DNA of 64,000 nt from positions 120,256 through 184,255 of the forward strand of contig NZ_CAJZAR010000044.1 in the NCBI RefSeq assembly GCF_914484835.1, read 5' to 3'. Positions within the stretch are counted from its first letter, which is position 1; every line of letters begins with the position of its first letter. Origin of the DNA: Paraburkholderia tropica. GTDB taxonomy: Bacteria; Pseudomonadota; Gammaproteobacteria; Burkholderiales; Burkholderiaceae. This document shows, one piece after another, positions 61,621 to 64,000 of this stretch. The notes under the pieces are model-generated. The model had not been told where the DNA came from, ran no database searches, and saw only the letters and a list, made by a program, of their open reading frames with translations. The translations under genes and the position numbers were made by a program.

Positions 61621-62646
61621 TTACAGGCCGCGGGACTTGAGCAGCGCATCGAGGCGCGGATAGACACGGCGTGCGTTGCCTTCGAAAATCGCGTGACGGT
61701 CGGCGTCGCTCAGTGCTTCGCAGGCGTCGACGTAGCGCTTGGTGTCGTCGAAATACTCACCGGTATTCGGATCGCGGCCGCGCACGGCGCCGATCATTTC
61801 CGAACCGAACAGCACGTTGCTCGTCGGCACAACCTTGGTCAGCAATTCCACGCCCGGGTGGTGATAGACGCAGGTGTCGAAGAAAATATTGTTCAGCAGT
61901 CCTTCCAGCGGACGATCCATCATTTCCAGCGACATGCCGCGATAACGGCCCCAGTGGTAAGGCACCGCGCCGCCGCCGTGCGGAATCACCAGACGCAGCG
62001 TCGGGAAGTCCTTGAACACGTTGCCTTGCAGCAGCTGCATGAACACCGAGGTATCGGCGTTCAGATAATGTGCGCCCGTGCCGTGATGGCAAGCGTTGCA
62101 CGATGCGGCCACGTGGATCATCGCAGGTACGTCGAGATCGCAGAGCGCTTCGTAGAGCGGATACCACTCGCGGTCCGTCATCGGCTTGCCGGTCCAGTAA
62201 CCACCGCTCGGATCGGGATTCAGGTTACAGCCGACGAAGCCCATTTCCTCGACGCAGCGGCGCAGTTCGGCCACGGAATTCTTCGGCGGCGCGAGCGGCG
62301 ATTGCGGCAGCTGGCATACCGGCACGAAGTTGTCGGAATAGATATCGCACACGCGGCGCACGAGATTGTTCGACACCTCGGCCCATTCGAGGCTGGTGCG
62401 CTCGTTGCCGAGGTGATGGCTCATCAGGCCGGCGATCGGCGAGAACAGCGTGAGGTCGCCGCCGCGTTCCTTTTGCAGGCGCAGCTGGCCGTTGCCGACG
62501 CCTTCGCGGATCTCGTCGTCGCTCACATGCGCGCCCGAGAGTGCCGGTGCGTTGGCCGGATCGTTGGCGGCGGCGATCTGCTTCGCGCGCCAGTCGCGGA
62601 ACGAAGCGGGAACGGTCGTGAAGTGACCGTGGCAATCGATGATCAT
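61621..62646 (-). CDS. ligJ: 4-Oxalomesaconate hydratase (LigJ) homologue
   Basis: A 341-residue amidohydrolase-superfamily enzyme. It resembles LigJ across its length: DCHGHF, ISDDEIRE-like VSDDEIREG, LRLQKERGGDLTLFSP, CNLNPDPSGGYW, HGGGAVPYHWGR, FGSEMIGAVRG and FEGNARRVYPRLDA. The predicted zinc ligands His6, His8, His178 and Glu283 fall almost exactly where they do in LigJ. LigJ hydrates 4-oxalomesaconate to 4-carboxy-4-hydroxy-2-oxoadipate in the protocatechuate 4,5-cleavage and gallate pathways. This is the best-identified enzyme of cluster B. The start at 62646 has a GGAAGA site, and a much longer in-frame extension overlaps the Pht5-like gene and is rejected. Confidence 0.9.
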   Translation of the reverse strand: MIIDCHGHFTTVPASFRDWRAKQIAAANDPANAPALSGAHVSDDEIREGVGNGQLRLQKERGGDLTLFSPIAGLMSHHLGNERTSLEWAEVSNNLVRRVCDIYSDNFVPVCQLPQSPLAPPKNSVAELRRCVEEMGFVGCNLNPDPSGGYWTGKPMTDREWYPLYEALCDLDVPAMIHVAASCNACHHGTGAHYLNADTSVFMQLLQGNVFKDFPTLRLVIPHGGGAVPYHWGRYRGMSLEMMDRPLEGLLNNIFFDTCVYHHPGVELLTKVVPTSNVLFGSEMIGAVRGRDPNTGEYFDDTKRYVDACEALSDADRHAIFEGNARRVYPRLDALLKSRGL

Positions 62647-62705
62647 GTTTTCTTCCGTTCGGAATTCAAGAGGCGTACGCGCGTTGAGCGCGTACTTGGC
62701 AAGCA

Positions 62706-63677
62706 TTAAACGCGCGGATCGACGAACAGTTCGTCCATCGTCATGCGGCGCGGCGTGAGCCCTTGCTTGAATGCCGTGGCTTCGAGCGCCTCGATGGTCT
62801 TGCGGTTTTCCTCGATGCCGTACGGCAGCGGATCGTTGCCGACAATCTTCTGGAGTTCTACGTACTTCTTGTTCTTCTTGTCGGTCAGCTCGCCTGCATT
62901 GAGCTTCGCGAGCCAGTCCTTCTTGGCCTTGTCGAACGCGTCGTAGATCGACTTGGCGACCCACGGATGCTCGGCCAGCACCGAGTCCTTCACGACGATG
63001 GTGCCGTGCATCGGATAGACGCCCGTGCGCGCATAGTATTCGGCTTCTTGTGCGGCCGCGTCCGGCAGCAGATCCGGGTAATCGGCCTCGACTTCCTTCC
63101 AGCCGCCGGTCGGATCGCCAGTGCGGCCGATGCCTGCGTTGCCGTGGAAGCCCGCGACGATCTCGCCCTTCGCCATCATCTCGGCGAGCGACGTGCCGGC
63201 CGGCGTGTGAATCACGTTCGAGGGCAGCTTCAGTTGCGTGACGTGTTCTTCGTCGTCGACGACCCAGGTGACCTTCGAGGTGTCGAGACCGAATTCGTCG
63301 ATCAGCACCTGACGCGTCCACACGCCCGTCGTCACCGAGTAGGCGCGCACGCCGACCTTCTTGCCTTCGAGGTCCTTGGGCGTCTTGATGCCCGCGTCGG
63401 GGCGCACCAGCAGGCCCTCGTGGTGGAAGCGGCGCACCACGAAGATCGGCAGCGCGACGAAGGGAGCGCCGTAGGCGCGCGCGATGATGTAGGTGGTGGG
63501 CGCGAGTTCGCAGACGTCGAATTCCACGTCGCGGACCATGCGGCGGAAGGCGCCGATCTGCGGATGGACGGTGATGAATTCGGCGTCGACGCCTTCGATG
63601 GGGATCGAGCCGTCGCGGATCGCTGCGGTGTGCGGGTGCTCGGCGATGGCGAGCTTCAGGTGGACTTTCTTGGTCAA
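62706..63677 (-). CDS. Pht5-like protein (4,5-dihydroxyphthalate decarboxylase / solute-binding fold), cluster B
   Basis: A 323-residue protein, very similar by eye to the gene at 41704-42678 (EHPHTAAIRDG, RMVRDVEFDVCELAPTTYI, VGVRAYSVTTGVWTRQVLID, DPLPYGIEENRKTIEALEATAFKQ). No signal peptide. Decarboxylation of a dihydroxyphthalate or related acid is the literature-based guess. It is the first gene of the minus-strand cluster B, 59 bases before ligJ. The ATG is preceded by a GGAGAC site, and its N-terminus supports the TTG start of the paralogue. Confidence 0.87.
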   Translation of the reverse strand: MTKKVHLKLAIAEHPHTAAIRDGSIPIEGVDAEFITVHPQIGAFRRMVRDVEFDVCELAPTTYIIARAYGAPFVALPIFVVRRFHHEGLLVRPDAGIKTPKDLEGKKVGVRAYSVTTGVWTRQVLIDEFGLDTSKVTWVVDDEEHVTQLKLPSNVIHTPAGTSLAEMMAKGEIVAGFHGNAGIGRTGDPTGGWKEVEADYPDLLPDAAAQEAEYYARTGVYPMHGTIVVKDSVLAEHPWVAKSIYDAFDKAKKDWLAKLNAGELTDKKNKKYVELQKIVGNDPLPYGIEENRKTIEALEATAFKQGLTPRRMTMDELFVDPRV

Positions 63678-64000
63678 TTCAGTCTCCGTTGGAGTATGAA
63701 GTTATTGGGCTGCGCGTGCTGGATTGCTGGCTTGCTGCGTTTGCCCTTGCTTGTTCCTGCGTTGGTGGAATGATCTTGCTATGCGGGCTTTACGTCTATT
63801 GAATTAACCTGCGGGGGGGTTAACTGTTTGGTAAAGGCCCTGCGGGGCTGGGTTTGGGGGTGGGGTTTTTGGGCCTGCTGAAGCGGTGTGTTGAGTGTTT
63901 GGTTATTGGTGTTTTTTTCTGGGTTTTTTCTGGCTCTTTTTTGCGGGGTTCGTTGGAACCTGTTTTCATGTCGGTCTGCATGTGTTGCCCCTGTGCGGGG
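63678..64000. other. Promoter region of cluster B and G/T-rich right edge
   Basis: The first ~130 bases are the likely promoter of the minus-strand cluster B. From about 63830 the plus strand becomes extremely G/T-rich, bounded by a GCCC/GGGGC hairpin near 63838-63849 and a CCCC-TGTGC-GGGG hairpin at 63988-64000. No coding gene is supported. The right end resembles the start of a dispersed intergenic repeat that I recall from Burkholderia-type genomes (CCCCTGTGCGGGG), which continues outside the window. Confidence 0.45.

Noticed and set aside
62647..63321. 225-residue N-terminal extension of the LigJ-like protein
   Set aside because: It overlaps the Pht5-like gene in another frame and is Arg/Gly-rich; the DCHGHF motif starts the real protein.
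1..64000. CRISPR arrays, tRNAs, rRNAs, prophage or IS elements
   Set aside because: No regularly spaced repeats, cloverleaf-like segments, integrase or transposase frames were seen on either strand.

Overview
The window is GC-rich, densely coded DNA from a Gram-negative bacterium, almost certainly Burkholderiaceae (Paraburkholderia/Caballeronia-like). Indicators are two OmpC-type porins with the N-terminal pattern typical of this family, a DUF4148 protein, many LysR/AraC/GntR regulators each paired with a small catabolic operon, and a large set of solute-binding proteins. No tRNA, rRNA, CRISPR array, prophage or insertion sequence was recognised. It reads as an accessory catabolic stretch of a large replicon.

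Layout. 0.3-9.7 kb: an FCD-type GntR regulator with a histone-H1-like N-terminal tail, a PuuE-like polysaccharide deacetylase-family enzyme and a flavin reductase on the minus strand. They diverge from a branched-chain-amino-acid-type ABC system (binding protein, LivH, and a single LivM-LivG-LivF fusion) and a gamma-glutamyltransferase-like enzyme. 9.8-15.8 kb: PsiE-like membrane protein, a polar amino acid ABC operon without ATPase, a PhnD-like protein, an orphan sulfate-binding protein and a quinone-oxidoreductase-like MDR. 16-21.5 kb: AraC regulator, TauD/TfdA dioxygenase and two DszC/SfnB-type acyl-CoA-dehydrogenase-fold enzymes, which look like organosulfur scavenging. 20.6-25 kb: LysR, VOC enzyme, MDR, OYE and SRPBCC. 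25.3-29.9 kb: NfeD protease, slipin and an EF-G-like GTPase with an altered G4 motif. 30-34 kb: LacI regulator, orphan sugar-binding protein, fatty acid desaturase and glycine-zipper lipoprotein. 34.3-41.5 kb: LysR, M20 amidohydrolase, MFS, LysR, aldehyde dehydrogenase and LysR.

41.7-63.7 kb is the most interesting part. Two clusters share four paralogous gene types: a Pht5-like (4,5-dihydroxyphthalate decarboxylase/solute-binding fold) protein, an amidohydrolase-2 lactonase-like enzyme, an ACS-family MFS importer and an HpcH/HpaI aldolase. Cluster A (41.7-46.9 kb, plus strand) adds a LigB-superfamily class III extradiol dioxygenase-like protein, and is followed by a porin, an AraC regulator, a lactonase and a second porin. 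Cluster B (63.7-55.9 kb, minus strand) adds a convincing LigJ (4-oxalomesaconate hydratase) homologue, a ThDP-dependent decarboxylase-like enzyme and a second, divergent Pht5-like protein. Cluster A carries the ring-cleavage candidate and B the hydratase. Together they resemble a rearranged protocatechuate/gallate-4,5-cleavage style pathway for an aromatic or phthalate-like acid: porin, MFS import, decarboxylation, ring cleavage, lactone hydrolysis/hydration, aldol cleavage. The substrate is not deducible from sequence. A ketoglutarate-semialdehyde dehydrogenase-type enzyme sits between the two clusters.
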